This document shows positions 23,746 to 23,943 of a stretch of 23,943 bases of DNA, in pieces. This DNA comes from Gardnerella vaginalis. Its GTDB lineage: Bacteria; Actinomycetota; Actinomycetes; Actinomycetales; Bifidobacteriaceae. The position numbers and the translations under genes were made by a program. The first letter of the stretch is position 1. Every line of letters starts with the position of its first letter. Location: positions 1 through 23,943 of the forward strand of contig CAMPUL010000023.1 in assembly GCA_946997215.1 (NCBI GenBank), in the 5' to 3' direction. The notes beneath the pieces are model-generated. The model did no database searches. It was given only the letters and a program-made list of their open reading frames with translations, and was not told where the DNA came from.

Positions 23746-23775
23746 TTGTTGCTTTTACACTACAAAAAATATAAA
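23746..23775 (+). promoter_or_regulatory. Candidate promoter of the abiEi-like gene
   Basis: TTGTTG (23746-23751), 18 bp, TATAAA (23770-23775), about 35 bp before the GTG start and just downstream of the hairpin repeat. Confidence 0.4.
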
Positions 23776-23809
23776 ATGTTAGTATGAAAGCAACAGAAGT
23801 GAGGCTATT

Positions 23810-23943
23810 GTGTCAAACAAAGAGATACTCCTTAACTATTTAGATAATAATCATGGAATAATTACATACAAGGATTGTAAAACATTAGATATTCCAACTA
23901 TATATTTAACTCGTTTGAAAAACGAAGGTGTTCTTAATCGAAT
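23810..23943 (+). CDS. AbiEi-type antitoxin/transcriptional regulator, 5' part only
   Basis: Open from a GTG at 23810 to the window edge (44 codons plus two bases). The translation begins MSNKEILLNYLDNNHGIIT and continues through YLTRLKNEGVLNR, the winged-helix pattern that opens AbiEi-type antitoxins of type IV toxin-antitoxin and abortive-infection systems. gaagtgagg lies a few bases upstream as a ribosome site. An ATG at 23784 belongs to another frame that closes quickly. If correct, the nucleotidyltransferase toxin AbiEii would be expected just beyond the window. The family call rests on 44 residues only. Confidence 0.72.
   Translation, partial: MSNKEILLNYLDNNHGIITYKDCKTLDIPTIYLTRLKNEGVLNR

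Noticed and set aside
1..23943. CRISPR array, rRNA, tRNA or complete insertion sequence
   Set aside because: No regularly spaced direct repeats with unique spacers, no cloverleaf or rRNA-like sequence, and no transposase frame were seen on reading both strands.

Overview
The window looks like a chromosomal segment of a low-GC member of the Bifidobacteriaceae, most probably Gardnerella. The reasons are the actinobacterial GlnR-type regulator, the zwf-opcA-pgl cluster with OpcA (an actinobacterial and cyanobacterial protein), the class I ribonucleotide reductase operon, and the AT-rich coding sequence with many short AT-rich tandem repeats. The genus is an inference from gene content and remembered protein similarity; no search was run.

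Layout. Positions 1-5716 carry a minus-strand block: glnR, nth, a membrane-anchored peptide-type substrate-binding protein, and valS, which runs off the left edge. Positions 5920-6645 hold a plus-strand membrane protein of unknown function, facing ppa (minus strand, inorganic pyrophosphatase) across a clear hairpin terminator. After a 634-bp AT-rich gap comes a plus-strand run of four genes: an OafA/OatA-type acyltransferase fused to an SGNH esterase domain, then zwf, opcA and pgl. gnd lies convergent to it, so three enzymes of the oxidative pentose phosphate branch plus the assembly factor OpcA sit together. A 426-bp divergent region then leads into nrdH-nrdI-nrdE-nrdF. It carries two good NrdR-box-like palindromes spaced three helical turns apart. 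The nrd operon ends in a textbook intrinsic terminator.

Most interesting protein: NrdF. Three carboxylate metal ligands of a normal class Ib radical subunit are replaced by Gln138, Ser198 and Lys232, while both histidines, the first Asp and the radical Tyr145 remain. This is the QSK signature of the metal-free, DOPA-radical class Ie R2 proteins. The operon keeps NrdI, which this class needs for activation.

Most interesting DNA structure: right of the nrd terminator (20149-21007) a DinJ/YafQ toxin-antitoxin pair is bracketed by two 100-bp inverted repeats. Each repeat is built as a 35-bp imperfect palindrome, an 18-bp spacer and a 47-bp hairpin unit. The outer palindrome shows paired base changes between the two copies, so the fold itself seems to be kept. 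The 47-bp hairpin occurs a third time, alone, at 23670-23716, so it is a dispersed repeat family. The whole looks like a small non-autonomous cassette or a repeat-bounded insertion hot spot.

The right end (21158-23943) continues as accessory DNA: a small PH-like unknown protein, a NarL/LuxR response regulator, a six-helix histidine kinase, the third hairpin copy, and the first 44 codons of an AbiEi-type antitoxin that runs off the window.
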